From: Flavobacterium nitrogenifigens
GTDB taxonomy: Bacteria; Bacteroidota; Bacteroidia; Flavobacteriales; Flavobacteriaceae
DNA length: 64,000 nucleotides
Assembly (NCBI RefSeq): GCF_003254565.1
Contig: NZ_QJRI01000174.1
Location: 62,001-126,000 of the forward strand
Reading direction: 5' to 3'
In this document: piece by piece, positions 27,091 through 36,456 of the stretch
Position numbering within the stretch: position 1 is the first letter of the stretch
Layout of the letters: the number at the start of each line of letters is the position of its first letter
Translations under genes and position numbers: made by a program
The notes under the pieces: model-generated
The model's input: only the letters and a program-made list of their open reading frames with translations
The model's database searches: none
Told to the model about the DNA's origin: nothing

Positions 27091-27834
27091 ATGAAAATCC
27101 ACACTCTTTTCTTACTACTTGTTTTAATAGGATGCCAAAAAACTAAACCTACAGATGCTGCAGCCCCAATTGCAGAAATTATTGAACCGCAAGAAACATT
27201 GGAGGTCACAAATGATGAAAAGATCATCAAAACCGACACTGTATCTATTTATACTGACGGAACAGAATCATCCACAGATTATATTCTAGCGCATTTGGTA
27301 AATCAAGAGGCAGACAAAGACAGTATTGTTACCGTAAAATACCGATTAGATTTTTACCAAAATAAATCCAAAACTGCTTCTTCAAAAATTGCAATTAAAG
27401 GTTTTCAAAAAGGTTCTGAGTGGATGGCTTCTTACGGATTGACATCTGAAAGTTCAAAAAATTCTCCATTTATACAAATCTCACTTGGATATCCTGCATG
27501 CGGTTATTCTCATGACCACTATCTGTACTACCTAAAAAACAGCGCATTACAATTGGTGCACCAATGGAGCACAATGACTGATAGCGGTTGGGGAAGCTGG
27601 GTAGAAATCGAAAATCCATCTACCTATTCTGATCCGAAATCCTTTTATTGCAAAACTGTTGCATTTGTACCTGCAGATGAAGATGAGAACGTAGACATGG
27701 GAATTCTTACACACTCAGATTCAATATCTTTCGAATTAAAAGACAGTAAATGGAAAAAGATGCTACTATCGGTAAAAGACAAACCATACTTTGAAAAAAA
27801 GATGACGTTTGATCAATTCAATAGCGTCGAATAA
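27091..27834 (+). CDS. putative lipoprotein of unknown function
   Basis: 247 residues. Short signal peptide with lipobox LIGC (Cys15), then an acidic low-complexity linker. The body is mostly beta (YRLDFYQNKSKTASSKIAIKG) with one CGYSHDHYLYYL stretch. 21 nt after the TNT-like gene, so likely co-transcribed. Family not recognised. Confidence 0.7.
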   Translation: MKIHTLFLLLVLIGCQKTKPTDAAAPIAEIIEPQETLEVTNDEKIIKTDTVSIYTDGTESSTDYILAHLVNQEADKDSIVTVKYRLDFYQNKSKTASSKIAIKGFQKGSEWMASYGLTSESSKNSPFIQISLGYPACGYSHDHYLYYLKNSALQLVHQWSTMTDSGWGSWVEIENPSTYSDPKSFYCKTVAFVPADEDENVDMGILTHSDSISFELKDSKWKKMLLSVKDKPYFEKKMTFDQFNSVE

Positions 27835-27890
27835 AATCATAAAACTGTCGAAGAGTGTTAATTCAAATTCTTTCTTAGGTAAATAATTTC

Positions 27891-27898
27891 TAAATTTG
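27891..27898 (+). promoter_or_regulatory. possible -7 element of the fumarase gene
   Basis: TAAATTTG matches TAnnTTTG and lies 15 nt before the ATG. No TTTG -33 box is seen at 17-23 nt. Confidence 0.4.
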
Positions 27899-27913
27899 TA
27901 AAAAAACAAAACA

Positions 27914-29518
27914 ATGATTGATTTTATATACCAAGATCCTTATCCGATCTTAAAGGATGATACGCAGTACCGCAAAATCACTTCTGATTTTGTAAAAGTT
28001 GAAAAATTTGGAGAACGTGAAGTTTTAACCGTTGATCCAAAAGGTTTAGAATTATTGGCTGAAGAAGCTTTGACTGATGTTTCGTTTATGTTGAGAACTT
28101 CTCATTTGCAAAAATTGAGAAAAATTCTAGACGATCCAGAAGCAACAGACAATGACCGATTTGTAGCTTACAATTTGCTTCAAAACGCATCTGTAGCTGC
28201 CGAAGGTCAATTGCCAAGCTGTCAGGATACGGGAACTGCAATTGTAATGGCCAAAAAAGGAGAAAGCATTTTTACTGGTGTTGATGATGCAGAATGGTTA
28301 AGCCGCGGTATTTTCAATACTTACCAGAAAAGAAATTTACGTTATTCTCAGATTGTTCCGATTTCGATGTTTGAAGAAAAGAATTCAGGATCAAATCTTC
28401 CGGCACAAATTGATATTTATGCAAAAAAAGGAACTTCTTATGACTTTTTGTTCATGGCAAAAGGTGGAGGATCTGCAAACAAAACGTATTTATACCAACA
28501 GACAAAATCTTTATTGAATGAAAAATCGCTTGACGAATTCATTCGCACAAAAATTAAAGATTTAGGAACTTCTGCTTGTCCTCCGTACCATTTAGCTTTG
28601 GTTATTGGTGGAACTTCTGCCGAAGCCAACTTAAGCGCTGTTAAAAAAGCTTCTGCTGGATATTATGATCATCTTCCAACTTCTGGAAACATGGCTGGTC
28701 AGGCTTTCCGTGATCACGAATGGGAAGAAAGAGTTCAGAAAATCTGCCAGGAAAGTGCCATTGGAGCGCAATTTGGAGGAAAATATTTCACACACGACGT
28801 TCGTGTAATCCGTTTGCCTCGTCACGCGGCTTCTTGTCCCGTTGGATTAGGAGTTTCTTGTTCTGCAGACAGAAACATTAAAGGAAAAATTACAAAAGAC
28901 GGAATCTTCGTTGAGCAATTAGAAGTAAACCCAAAACAATTTTTACCAGAAACGGCTCCACATTTAGAGGCTCCAGTAGAAATTGATTTAGATCAGCCAA
29001 TGGCAGATATTTTGGCAAAATTGTCTCAATATCCAGTTAAAACTCGTTTAAAACTAAACGGAACTGTAATTGTTGCCCGAGATATTGCTCACGCAAAAAT
29101 TAAAGAATTGTTAGACGCTGGAAAACCAATGCCTGACTATTTCAAAAATCATCCAGTATATTATGCTGGTCCAGCAAAAACTCCAGACGGAATGGCTTCT
29201 GGAAGTTTCGGACCAACAACTGCTGGCCGTATGGACGTTTATGTGGATGAATTCCAGAAAAATGGCGGAAGTATGATTATGTTGGCAAAAGGAAACCGTA
29301 CTAAACAAGTTACTGACGCTTGTAACAAATACGGCGGATTCTATTTAGGCTCTATCGGAGGTCCTGCTGCTATTTTGGCTCAAGACAACATTCTTAAAGT
29401 AGAAGTGGTTGATTTTGAAGAATTAGGAATGGAAGCCGTTCGTAAAATTACAGTTAAAGATTTCCCTGCATTCATTATCACAGACGATAAAGGAAATGAT
29501 TTCTTTGCTAATTTATAA
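27914..29518 (+). CDS. fumA: class I fumarate hydratase (iron-sulfur)
   Basis: 534 residues, full length. It interconverts fumarate and malate in the TCA cycle using a labile [4Fe-4S] cluster. The three cluster cysteines stand where the family has them: Cys103 (PSCQDTG), Cys222 (SACPPYH) and Cys316 (GVSCSAD). It is one polypeptide with both alpha and beta domains, as in E. coli FumA/FumB. It is monocistronic and followed by an elaborate inverted repeat and terminator. Confidence 0.97.
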   Translation: MIDFIYQDPYPILKDDTQYRKITSDFVKVEKFGEREVLTVDPKGLELLAEEALTDVSFMLRTSHLQKLRKILDDPEATDNDRFVAYNLLQNASVAAEGQLPSCQDTGTAIVMAKKGESIFTGVDDAEWLSRGIFNTYQKRNLRYSQIVPISMFEEKNSGSNLPAQIDIYAKKGTSYDFLFMAKGGGSANKTYLYQQTKSLLNEKSLDEFIRTKIKDLGTSACPPYHLALVIGGTSAEANLSAVKKASAGYYDHLPTSGNMAGQAFRDHEWEERVQKICQESAIGAQFGGKYFTHDVRVIRLPRHAASCPVGLGVSCSADRNIKGKITKDGIFVEQLEVNPKQFLPETAPHLEAPVEIDLDQPMADILAKLSQYPVKTRLKLNGTVIVARDIAHAKIKELLDAGKPMPDYFKNHPVYYAGPAKTPDGMASGSFGPTTAGRMDVYVDEFQKNGGSMIMLAKGNRTKQVTDACNKYGGFYLGSIGGPAAILAQDNILKVEVVDFEELGMEAVRKITVKDFPAFIITDDKGNDFFANL

Positions 29519-29524
29519 TTTTTC

Positions 29525-29657
29525 TTAACCGCAAAGAGCGCAAGGATTTACGCAAAGTTCACAAAGAATTATATAAAACAAAAACCGCCTATTGGGCGGT
29601 TTTTGTTTTGAAATATATAGCGTGCCTTGCGTAAATCCTTGCGCTCTTTGCGGTTAA
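29525..29657. repeat. 31-nt perfect inverted repeat around a terminator, between convergent genes
   Basis: Left arm 29525-29555 and right arm 29627-29657 are exact reverse complements over 31 nt. The arms are built of the octamer-type words CCGCAAAG, AGCGCAAG, then ACGCAAAG and TTCACAAAG. Left starts 7 nt after the fumarase stop, right ends 8 nt from the PAS gene stop. The terminator hairpin sits in the middle. Confidence 0.92.
29581..29605. terminator. bidirectional terminator between fumarase and PAS genes
   Basis: AAAACCGCC / GGCGGTTTT stem with a short loop, T tail on both strands. Confidence 0.9.
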
Positions 29658-29664
29658 AGTACCA

Positions 29665-30180
29665 TTATGCGCTTAAATCCTGTTTTTCAAAAGCTATAAA
29701 ATGAGATATTTCGCCTTTTAGATTATATATTGGCGAAGCATCTATTTTGCATTTATAAGTCTGTCCGTTTTTTCGATAATTTTCAAGAGTTTTTGCAAAA
29801 GGAATCTGCTTTTTCACGGCTTCTCTTATATCTTTTAAATCCTTTTTGGAAGTTGCTGGGCCTTGAAACATTTTTGGAGTTTTTCCCAAAACTTCTTCCT
29901 CTTTGTAACCTGTCATTTTTTTTATTCCGCTTGACGCGAAAACAATTTTCAAATCAAGATCTGTCACCAAAACCACTTCGTTTTTGATTCTTTCCTGAAT
30001 GTTAAGCTTCTTTTCGTCCCAGATAAATTCATTCGAAATTTTGCTTACTCTTTTCAAGTCATCACTTAATCCTTTTAGCTCATTTAGATATTCGTAATGA
30101 AAATCCCAAGCTAGGATTGGAACTGAATTTCGTTGCAGTGAATCATCAGAATTTTTATTTTTCATATCAAAACAATTCAA
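29665..30180 (-). CDS. single PAS domain protein with LOV-like signature
   Basis: 171 residues. After a short N-terminal region with a coiled helix (about 25-65), one PAS domain covers residues about 65-170. Its core reads GKTPKMFQGPATSKKDLKDI, then RKNGQTYKCKIDASPI. This is close to the LOV pattern GxNCRFLQGP...RKDG...W, but the photoactive Cys is replaced by Pro. No output domain is attached. Likely a soluble sensor or partner module. Confidence 0.85.
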   Translation of the reverse strand: MNCFDMKNKNSDDSLQRNSVPILAWDFHYEYLNELKGLSDDLKRVSKISNEFIWDEKKLNIQERIKNEVVLVTDLDLKIVFASSGIKKMTGYKEEEVLGKTPKMFQGPATSKKDLKDIREAVKKQIPFAKTLENYRKNGQTYKCKIDASPIYNLKGEISHFIAFEKQDLSA

Positions 30181-30202
30181 GAGATTGATAGATCCTTTTA
30201 CT

Positions 30203-30210
30203 CAAAGATA
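30203..30210 (-). promoter_or_regulatory. possible -7 element of the PAS gene
   Basis: CAAAGATA on plus reads TATCTTTG on minus, matching TAnnTTTG, 22 nt before the start. No -33 box is found. Confidence 0.35.
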
Positions 30211-30267
30211 CAAGAAAAATCCTGTTATAAAAAGCTTAGCATCTTAATATACGCTTAATAAGCGTTA

Positions 30268-31350
30268 TCAAAATGTAAATTTTAACTGAACGACAACTGC
30301 CTTTTTTACTTCAGTATTCAAATTACTCAGTGAAATTCCAAGCAGCCTAACAGAATCTTTCATTTTTTCCTGATACAATAGCTCTTCAACATTTTCCATA
30401 ATCAAACTTTTATCAGAAATAAAATAAGGCAAGGTTTTACTTCTTGTCTGCTGCGTAAAATCGCTGTATTTAATTTTGAGTGTAATGGTTTTACCCGAAA
30501 CATTATGTCTTTTTAAACGTTTTTCCAACGAACCAGCAATTCGTTCCAATTGTTCCATCATAAAAATTTCAGAAGACAGATTTACGTCAAAAGTGTGTTC
30601 TGCTGCTACAGATTTAGCAATTCGGGAAGATTTTACTTCACTATTGTGAATTCCTCTCACGACATGATAATAAAATGCTCCTGATTTTCCGAAATGTTTC
30701 TCTAAAAACTCTAAAGACTTACTTTTCAAATCGGTTCCAGTAAAAATCCCGAGCTGATACATTTTTTCTGTAGTAACTTTACCGACTCCATAAAATTTAC
30801 GAATAGGCAAATCTTCCAAAAAAGCTTCTACTTCGTCAGGGTTAACCGTTTTTTGTCCGTTTGGCTTATTATAATCACTGGCAATTTTGGCCACAAATTT
30901 ATTGACCGAAATACCTGCAGACGCCGTCAGCCCCACTTCGTTAAGAATCCTTGCTCTAATTTCCTGAGCTAAAAGGCTTGCGCTTGGATTTCCTTTTTTG
31001 TTTTTAGTGACATCCAAATAAGCTTCGTCAAGCGAAAGAGGTTCAACCAAGTCGGTATATTCATGAAAAATTTTATGGATTTTGGACGAAATCTCTTTGT
31101 AACGATCAAATCTTGGTCTGACGAAGATAATTTCTGGACAGTATTTTTTGGCTAAAACTCCGCTAAGAGCGCTTCGAACACCAAACTTTCTAGCTTCGTA
31201 ACTTGCTGCCGAAACCACACCCCGATTCTCCGAACCTCCAACCGCAACTGGTTTTCCTCTTAACTCCGGATTGTCCATCTGCTCTACCGATGCATAAAAG
31301 GCATCCATATCAATATGAATTATTTTACGATATGTTGGTGTTTCAGACAT
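30268..31350 (-). CDS. dinB: DNA polymerase IV (Y family)
   Basis: 360 residues. Palm motifs are intact: HIDMDAFYASVEQ (Asp14, Asp16) and LSLDEAYLDVT with the catalytic Asp-Glu pair. KFVAKIASDYNKPNGQ, the helix-hairpin-helix region and a little-finger domain follow. A -7-like CAAATTTA (plus strand) lies only 5 nt ahead of the ATG, suggesting a very short or absent leader. The C-terminus ends VVQLKFTF, and no classical QLSLF-type clamp peptide is evident. Confidence 0.95.
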   Translation of the reverse strand: MSETPTYRKIIHIDMDAFYASVEQMDNPELRGKPVAVGGSENRGVVSAASYEARKFGVRSALSGVLAKKYCPEIIFVRPRFDRYKEISSKIHKIFHEYTDLVEPLSLDEAYLDVTKNKKGNPSASLLAQEIRARILNEVGLTASAGISVNKFVAKIASDYNKPNGQKTVNPDEVEAFLEDLPIRKFYGVGKVTTEKMYQLGIFTGTDLKSKSLEFLEKHFGKSGAFYYHVVRGIHNSEVKSSRIAKSVAAEHTFDVNLSSEIFMMEQLERIAGSLEKRLKRHNVSGKTITLKIKYSDFTQQTRSKTLPYFISDKSLIMENVEELLYQEKMKDSVRLLGISLSNLNTEVKKAVVVQLKFTF

Positions 31351-31509
31351 ATTGCAAATTTAAAAAGGAAAACCAATAAAAAAACGCCGTAAATAGTTAT
31401 AAATCATATCAATTTTTAAAGAATGTGAATTCGATGAGAAAATAACTATACCCAAAAAAAAAGCCACAGTATAGAACTGCAGCTTTTTAAACTTAAAAAT
31501 AAATTGACC

Positions 31510-32619
31510 TTATTTAAAATTGACTCTTATTGGCTTTGGTTCACTTATATATGGCCCCGTTCTTACTTGAACTGTTCCTTCAAAATAACTTCCATCATTA
31601 ACACTAACAAAGAAAAAATCATCTTTACTTGTATTTCTAGGTATTGGATAATTAATCTCTGTACCTTCAGAATTCATATATTTAAAGCTCGGATCTGAAT
31701 CATAAGCACTTAACAAAATTTCACCTGAACCAGATTGATCTTTAAAAATTAAAGAGGAAGAAGCTTGATATTTACGATAAGACGCTCCTGTAAGGAAATC
31801 CAAATTGAACTTATACCTAAAATTGCTTCCCTTAAGAACCATTGTTTCTCCACCTTTAAAAACATTTTTATTGATCGAAGTAAGCGCTGGCAATCGTTCG
31901 CTTTGTACCAATATATCTTTTTCAAAATAGGCTTCGGTCAAATTATTATATCTAACGGATAAATAATATCTACCTTCTGGAACTCCTACTGGAACAATAA
32001 ATTCAATTTTTTTTGTTTCTGCATTTACAGAATAATCGATGTTATATTGTTTAAATGTCGTTACATCTTCTAATCTAATTCCTGATATTCCTGTTGTCGA
32101 AAGTGTACTTATAATTGTATTTTTTATATTATGAAAATAAAAATAATCCTCAGTTGGTTTTAACTCATCTGAACTGTAAGCAAATATTGTTGTATAATCT
32201 TCTGCATAAGGGTAGACAATTTCATTAAAAGTTTTGCTTCGCACTATAAAATGATCCGTGTAAAGCTGATTTGTAGTTTTATTTTTAATTACTAATGTAT
32301 AGACTCCTTCATTTTTTGGCGCTGCCTTGAATGCAATTCTTTGAACATTTTTGTTAGAAATACTAATTCTCGTACTTTCAACTCTGTCTAGTGTCACAGG
32401 AACGTTAGTTCCATTTTCATCCGTAATTTTTAGATCCCAATTTCCTAAATTTTTATCAAAGCTGAAAGCTAAAAAAGTAATATCCCCACTATTTGCAAAA
32501 GGTGTCAGGACGTCTTTTTCAAATTCTAAAAATTCAAATTGTTCAGATTGATTGTCTTCACTAGAACATGAAAAAAAAGCTACAGAGAGAAGTAACAAGC
32601 AAATAAATTTTAATTTCAT
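31510..32619 (-). CDS. putative lipoprotein with IPT/TIG-like domain
   Basis: 369 residues. Signal peptide with lipobox FFSC (Cys18), followed by an acidic stretch. Three Ig-like beta segments follow. The last (PALTSINKNVFKGGETMVLKGSNF) carries the IPT/TIG signature 'G.t..i.G.nF'. Probably anchored in the outer membrane, perhaps facing outside. Function unknown. Flanked by dinB downstream on the same strand and a divergent phosphatase gene. Confidence 0.78.
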   Translation of the reverse strand: MKLKFICLLLLSVAFFSCSSEDNQSEQFEFLEFEKDVLTPFANSGDITFLAFSFDKNLGNWDLKITDENGTNVPVTLDRVESTRISISNKNVQRIAFKAAPKNEGVYTLVIKNKTTNQLYTDHFIVRSKTFNEIVYPYAEDYTTIFAYSSDELKPTEDYFYFHNIKNTIISTLSTTGISGIRLEDVTTFKQYNIDYSVNAETKKIEFIVPVGVPEGRYYLSVRYNNLTEAYFEKDILVQSERLPALTSINKNVFKGGETMVLKGSNFRYKFNLDFLTGASYRKYQASSSLIFKDQSGSGEILLSAYDSDPSFKYMNSEGTEINYPIPRNTSKDDFFFVSVNDGSYFEGTVQVRTGPYISEPKPIRVNFK

Positions 32620-32771
32620 CTTAATACGTTTTATTTTATAATGAGCCGCAAATATAACATTAAGAAATTATTTTAGTAAGATAACTTTTTCAAATATTAA
32701 AGTTTAACATCTTATTATTTTTAAACAAATCATTTTCCCTATTTTTGTTCTTCTACTCGAAAAATTAAATA

Positions 32772-33506
32772 ATGCGAACATTTGTTATAGGTGACATTCA
32801 CGGCGGATTACTTGCACTTGAACAGGTACTCGAGAGAGCCAAAGTTACTACAGAAGATACTCTAATTTTTTTGGGCGATTACGTTGACGGCTGGAGTCAG
32901 TCTGTTGAAGTAATTGACTATTTGATTGATTTAAAAAGCAAACAAAATATCATCTGCATAAGAGGAAACCATGACCAACTTGCTTTAGAGTGGCTAGAAA
33001 ACAGGCACGATGATCTAGATGAAGAAACATGGTTTAAACATGGCGGAAAAGCTACGGTTGAAGGCTACGCTAAAATCTCGGAAGAGAAAAAGAAAACTCA
33101 TATCGAATTTCTAGAAAATCTTCAGGATTATTATCTTGACGATCAAAATCGTTTATTTGTGCATGCAGGTTTTACCAATTTGAATGGTGTGAAATGGGAA
33201 TATTTTTCGAAACTATTCTACTGGGACAGAACACTTTGGGAAACTGCTCTTTCATTAGACCCAAAATTAAAGGAAGACGACTTACACTATCCTAAAAGAT
33301 TTACCGTTTATAAGGAAGTTTATATTGGTCATACCCCAGTTACCCGAATCGGCGAGACGGTTCCTGTAAATAAAGCTTGTGTTTGGAACGTAGATACTGG
33401 AGCAGCATTCAGAGGTCCGCTTACAATTTTAAACGTTGACACAAAAGAATACTGGCAAAGTGAACCCTTAAACGAACTCTATTTTAACGAAAAAGGTAGG
33501 AATTAA
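32772..33506 (+). CDS. metallophosphoesterase (PPP-like serine/threonine phosphatase family)
   Basis: 244 residues. The dinuclear-metal motifs are complete: GDIHGG (7-12), LGDYVDGW, and IRGNHDQ. A His in LFVHAGF and another in YIGHTPV complete the site. Length and order match bacterial PPP phosphatases of the PrpA/ApaH-like group. It could act on phosphoprotein or diadenosine polyphosphate, which sequence alone does not decide. A TATTTTTG -7-like word is 25 nt before the ATG. Confidence 0.93.
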   Translation: MRTFVIGDIHGGLLALEQVLERAKVTTEDTLIFLGDYVDGWSQSVEVIDYLIDLKSKQNIICIRGNHDQLALEWLENRHDDLDEETWFKHGGKATVEGYAKISEEKKKTHIEFLENLQDYYLDDQNRLFVHAGFTNLNGVKWEYFSKLFYWDRTLWETALSLDPKLKEDDLHYPKRFTVYKEVYIGHTPVTRIGETVPVNKACVWNVDTGAAFRGPLTILNVDTKEYWQSEPLNELYFNEKGRN

Positions 33507-33556
33507 TTTATTTAAAACATTACATTTGCTGCCACAATAATTAATATTAAATTTTT

Positions 33557-34084
33557 ATGAAAAAGGTTATTACACTTTTGTTTTTAGTGACATTCGGATT
33601 TGTTAATGCTCAAGAAGCTTTCAAAGGAAAGGGAGATATTAAAGTAAACGTAGGTGCTAATTTACAAGATGGTGGTTCTGGAATTCAAGGTTCTGTTGAT
33701 TTTGGTTTAGGAGAAAATTTCTCTTTTGGTTTTGTTGCTAACTATATCCTAGGATTTGATAATTTTAATGGTTTCTACCACGGAAGTGCAGATGTTTATC
33801 ACGATGCTGAACCAGATTTCTCAGATCGTTTTGATGCAAAAGCAAGAATCAATGCTAACTTATCTAGCGTAATTGGCGTAAAAGAACTAGACGTTTACCC
33901 AGGTTTAAGTCTAGGTTTACATAATTTTGGTGGTCATGTTGGAGGTCGTTATTTCTTTACTGAAGGATTTGGTGTTTTCACAGAAATCGGATTCCCAATT
34001 GCAAAATATGGTTCAAACAATGATCCTTTCTATCATTTGAATAATCAAGCTACTTTTAGTTTAGGAGCTTCATTTAATTTATAA
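33557..34084 (+). CDS. small outer-membrane beta-barrel-like protein
   Basis: 175 residues: signal peptide ending VNAQ, then alternating strands with Gly/aromatic ends (FGLGENFSFGFVANYILGF, then GHVGGRYFFTEGFGVFTEIG) and a final strand ending in Leu after a Phe (SFNL). This is typical of an eight-stranded porin-like barrel. It is a Flavobacterium-type family whose role is unknown to me. Ends in an octamer array and terminator. Confidence 0.82.
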   Translation: MKKVITLLFLVTFGFVNAQEAFKGKGDIKVNVGANLQDGGSGIQGSVDFGLGENFSFGFVANYILGFDNFNGFYHGSADVYHDAEPDFSDRFDAKARINANLSSVIGVKELDVYPGLSLGLHNFGGHVGGRYFFTEGFGVFTEIGFPIAKYGSNNDPFYHLNNQATFSLGASFNL

Positions 34085-34095
34085 TATTTTCTTAG

Positions 34096-34127
34096 GTTCA
34101 AAGGCTCATAGAAGCAAAGGAACAAAG
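34096..34127 (+). repeat. four contiguous octamers
   Basis: GTTCAAAG, GCTCATAG, AAGCAAAG, GAACAAAG, starting 12 nt after the stop of the barrel gene and followed by a terminator. Confidence 0.82.
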
Positions 34128-34140
34128 TTTTTATAAATAG

Positions 34141-34165
34141 AAAACCGCCCAATTGGGCGGTTTTT
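34141..34165. terminator. terminator after the barrel gene
   Basis: AAAACCGCCC-AATT-GGGCGGTTTTT, also usable from the minus strand by the convergent small gene. Confidence 0.9.
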
Positions 34166-34185
34166 ATTTTTTGCGTAATAAAAAT

Positions 34186-34632
34186 TTATGATCTGCTGAA
34201 CTTTCTTTTTAATGTGGCCATAAATTCATTAAGTGTAATTCCATTATTTTCTATTGAATCATCTTCTACTAATTCTGAAATATCTTTTTCCCTATATGGC
34301 ACAAATAAAGACAAATACCAACTACCTGTATTTGTAATTGCACTTCCATTTAAAAATAACGTCAGAAGATAAAAGAACATTAAAAGCCTAACAAAAACAA
34401 AAAACTTTCTATAACCTTTACTCAAGTCATTCTTATTATTTTCTGATATTGCTTTTGCAGTAAAATATATTAATTGAACAATAAAAACTACTATTAGAAT
34501 ATTTGGCAAATATCTTAAACTGTCATAGTTAACTAACAACATTAATAGTGATATAACGATTGAAAATAAGGCATATGTTATAAACAAATAACCTCCCCAT
34601 TTAATATCTATTTCAAACTTTTCCAAAGACAT
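34186..34632 (-). CDS. small membrane protein of unknown function
   Basis: 148 residues with about three or four hydrophobic helices (about 14-34, 42-60, 76-95) and a charged C-terminal tail (residues 110-148) rich in Asp/Glu, then basic. No known motif. Stands alone between convergent and same-strand genes. Confidence 0.65.
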   Translation of the reverse strand: MSLEKFEIDIKWGGYLFITYALFSIVISLLMLLVNYDSLRYLPNILIVVFIVQLIYFTAKAISENNKNDLSKGYRKFFVFVRLLMFFYLLTLFLNGSAITNTGSWYLSLFVPYREKDISELVEDDSIENNGITLNEFMATLKRKFSRS

Positions 34633-34649
34633 ACTTTTTTAAATCAGAG

Positions 34650-34657
34650 CAAATGTA
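34650..34657 (-). promoter_or_regulatory. possible -7 element
   Basis: CAAATGTA on plus (TACATTTG on minus) fits TAnnTTTG, 17 nt ahead of the small membrane protein gene. No -33 box found. Confidence 0.35.
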
Positions 34658-34755
34658 AATAAAAGACTATTTAAATTCTTCGGAATTGATTAAAATAAAA
34701 AGAGAACCTTCTCTTAAGAAAGTTCTCTTATCTAAATTTATTTTTAACACTTCAA

Positions 34756-34787
34756 CTTTGAGTCTCTGCACCTTTGAGCCTTTGAAC
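34756..34787 (-). repeat. four contiguous octamers after scoB
   Basis: On the minus strand: GTTCAAAG, GCTCAAAG, GTGCAGAG, ACTCAAAG, beginning 1 nt after the scoB stop codon. The hairpin AGAGAACCTTCTCTTAAG, then AAAGTTCTCT, lies 30-55 nt further on the same strand (about 34701-34730). Confidence 0.82.
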
Positions 34788-34788
34788 C

Positions 34789-35445
34789 TTAAAAAACCAT
34801 TTCAGGAATTTCTCCTTCAATAATCAAATCGGCTTCTGTTGAGGCGATGATATGCTCAACTGAGACACCTGGCGCGCGCTCTAAGAGCTTAAAACCTTTT
34901 TCAGTTACTTCGAGTACCGCAAGTTCAGTTACGACCTTTTTAACGCAGCCTACGCCTGTCAATGGCAAAGTGCATCTTTTTAAGATTTTTGACTCTCCTG
35001 CTTTGTTCACGTGCATCATGGCAACGATGATATTTTCGGCAGAAGCTACCAAATCCATTGCGCCTCCCATTCCTTTTACCATTTTGCCTGGAATTTTCCA
35101 GTTGGCGATATCTCCATTCTCAGAAACTTCCATTGCTCCTAGAATCGTCAAATCTACTTTCTGGCTTCGGATCATTCCGAAACTAAACGCTGAATCAAAG
35201 AAACTTGCTCCAGGAAGTGTTGTAATGGTTTGTTTTCCCGCATTAATAATATCGGCATCCTCTTCTCCTTCAAAAGGGAAAGGCCCCATTCCTAGAACTC
35301 CATTTTCACTTTGAAATTCAACTGCTATATCTTCTCTAACGTAATTTGCAACCAAAGTTGGAATCCCAATTCCTAGATTCACGAAATAACGGTCTTTTAC
35401 CTCTTTTGCAATTCGTTTTGCTATATCTTCTTTACTAAGTGCCAT
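34789..35445 (-). CDS. scoB: 3-oxoacid CoA-transferase subunit B
   Basis: 218 residues. Moves CoA between succinyl-CoA or acetyl-CoA and a 3-oxoacid, in ketone body or leucine breakdown. The catalytic Glu47 lies in QSENGVLGMGPFP. NLGIGIPTLVANYV is the family start. It pairs with subunit A encoded upstream, but the two are separated by a beta-lactamase gene, whereas they are normally adjacent. A perfect octamer array begins right after its stop. Confidence 0.94.
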   Translation of the reverse strand: MALSKEDIAKRIAKEVKDRYFVNLGIGIPTLVANYVREDIAVEFQSENGVLGMGPFPFEGEEDADIINAGKQTITTLPGASFFDSAFSFGMIRSQKVDLTILGAMEVSENGDIANWKIPGKMVKGMGGAMDLVASAENIIVAMMHVNKAGESKILKRCTLPLTGVGCVKKVVTELAVLEVTEKGFKLLERAPGVSVEHIIASTEADLIIEGEIPEMVF

Positions 35446-35469
35446 AAGTTTTTAATGTGTCTTTTTAAT

Positions 35470-35553
35470 GTGCCAATTAGTCCATTTGATAATTAGAAAA
35501 TGCTTAACACGATCTAAATTAATTATCTAATTGGCACATTGTCTAATTATCTA
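35470..35553. repeat. AAT-type octamer element between bla and scoB
   Basis: Plus: GTGCCAAT, TAGTCCAT, TTGATAAT, TAGAAAAT (35470-35501). Minus: TAGATAAT, TAGACAAT, GTGCCAAT, TAGATAAT (35522-35553), contiguous. The minus arm runs into the last codons and TAA of the beta-lactamase gene. Confidence 0.85.
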
Positions 35554-36428
35554 ATAAAATAATCCCAAACTGCTTTTGTTACGTCCGCTATTATTTTTTC
35601 TGTATCCTCTCTTTTCTCTGTAATATCTTTCAAGTAAACTGACAGAATGAAATGTTTTCCGTTTGGAAGCTTTACAATTCCAATGTCATTCATTGCTACT
35701 CTCAGATTCGCATCATTAGTGCCCGAAATTCCAGTTCTATGTGCTAATTCGGTGTTTTCAGGAAGTCCAGCTTTCATCCAAGTGAGACCTCTTGAAGTTT
35801 CAACCATTATTTGATACAAATACTTTGTCGTTTCTTGTTTTAAAATTTCGCCTTTAAAAAACTTCTCGAGCAATTCTGTTGTTGCTATCGGAGTTGTGGT
35901 ATTGACATAAAGATTCTTCCACGTCTTCATTTGGTCTTCGTTCACTTTAATAACGAAATCCTTGATACCCTGATCATTTATAAACTTTTGAATGTAATTT
36001 GTACCTCCGACTAAATTGATCAAAATGTCGCATCCGTTATTGTCACTATGCGAAACCGTGTAACGAAGTATTTTATCTAAAGTCAAATTCACATTTCCCT
36101 CTGGATAATCTACTTTCATCGGACTCCACGTATCTTCCTTTAAATCTTTCTTTTTTATAAAGATTTCTTGAGTAAGATTAAGTTTGCCTTCATCAACTTT
36201 ATGCAAAACCGCTAGAGCAATATGAAATTTAAACACACTCATCATTGGCATTTTTAAATTCCCATTGATGCTTAAAGTATCCTTATTTTCAATGCCTTTC
36301 ACAGAAACACCTAAAGTTGCACTTTTACTCGAAATAATTTGTTGTAATTGATTTCGAAGTTCATTCGTGCCTTGAGAAAAAACCTGAAACGATAAGAACG
36401 AAAAAAGAACTATACTAAATTTAGTCAT
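35547..36428 (-). CDS. bla: class A beta-lactamase, probably subclass A2
   Basis: 293 residues with a signal peptide ending FSQ. Active-site motifs: Ser64-Val-Phe-Lys67 (SxxK), Ser128-Asp-Asn130 (SDN), Glu164 in VNEDQM (the general base region), and His-Arg231-Thr-Gly (KTG is RTG here). The SVFK motif and the long NEDQM...NTTTP omega region point to the Bacteroidota CfxA/CblA-like group. It should hydrolyse beta-lactams in the periplasm, and the spectrum cannot be read. No transposase or integron is beside it. It sits inside the sco operon. Confidence 0.92.
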   Translation of the reverse strand: MTKFSIVLFSFLSFQVFSQGTNELRNQLQQIISSKSATLGVSVKGIENKDTLSINGNLKMPMMSVFKFHIALAVLHKVDEGKLNLTQEIFIKKKDLKEDTWSPMKVDYPEGNVNLTLDKILRYTVSHSDNNGCDILINLVGGTNYIQKFINDQGIKDFVIKVNEDQMKTWKNLYVNTTTPIATTELLEKFFKGEILKQETTKYLYQIMVETSRGLTWMKAGLPENTELAHRTGISGTNDANLRVAMNDIGIVKLPNGKHFILSVYLKDITEKREDTEKIIADVTKAVWDYFIR

Positions 36429-36456
36429 ATTTTTAATGTGTCAATTTTTGAATAAT

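Noticed and set aside
29665..30180. Calling the PAS protein a blue-light photoreceptor
   Set aside because: The essential adduct-forming Cys is a Pro, so a normal LOV photocycle is not possible.
35547..36428. The beta-lactamase as part of a transposon or integron cassette
   Set aside because: No transposase, integrase, attC-like site or inverted ends are next to it. The flanking repeats are the general octamer type seen all over the window.
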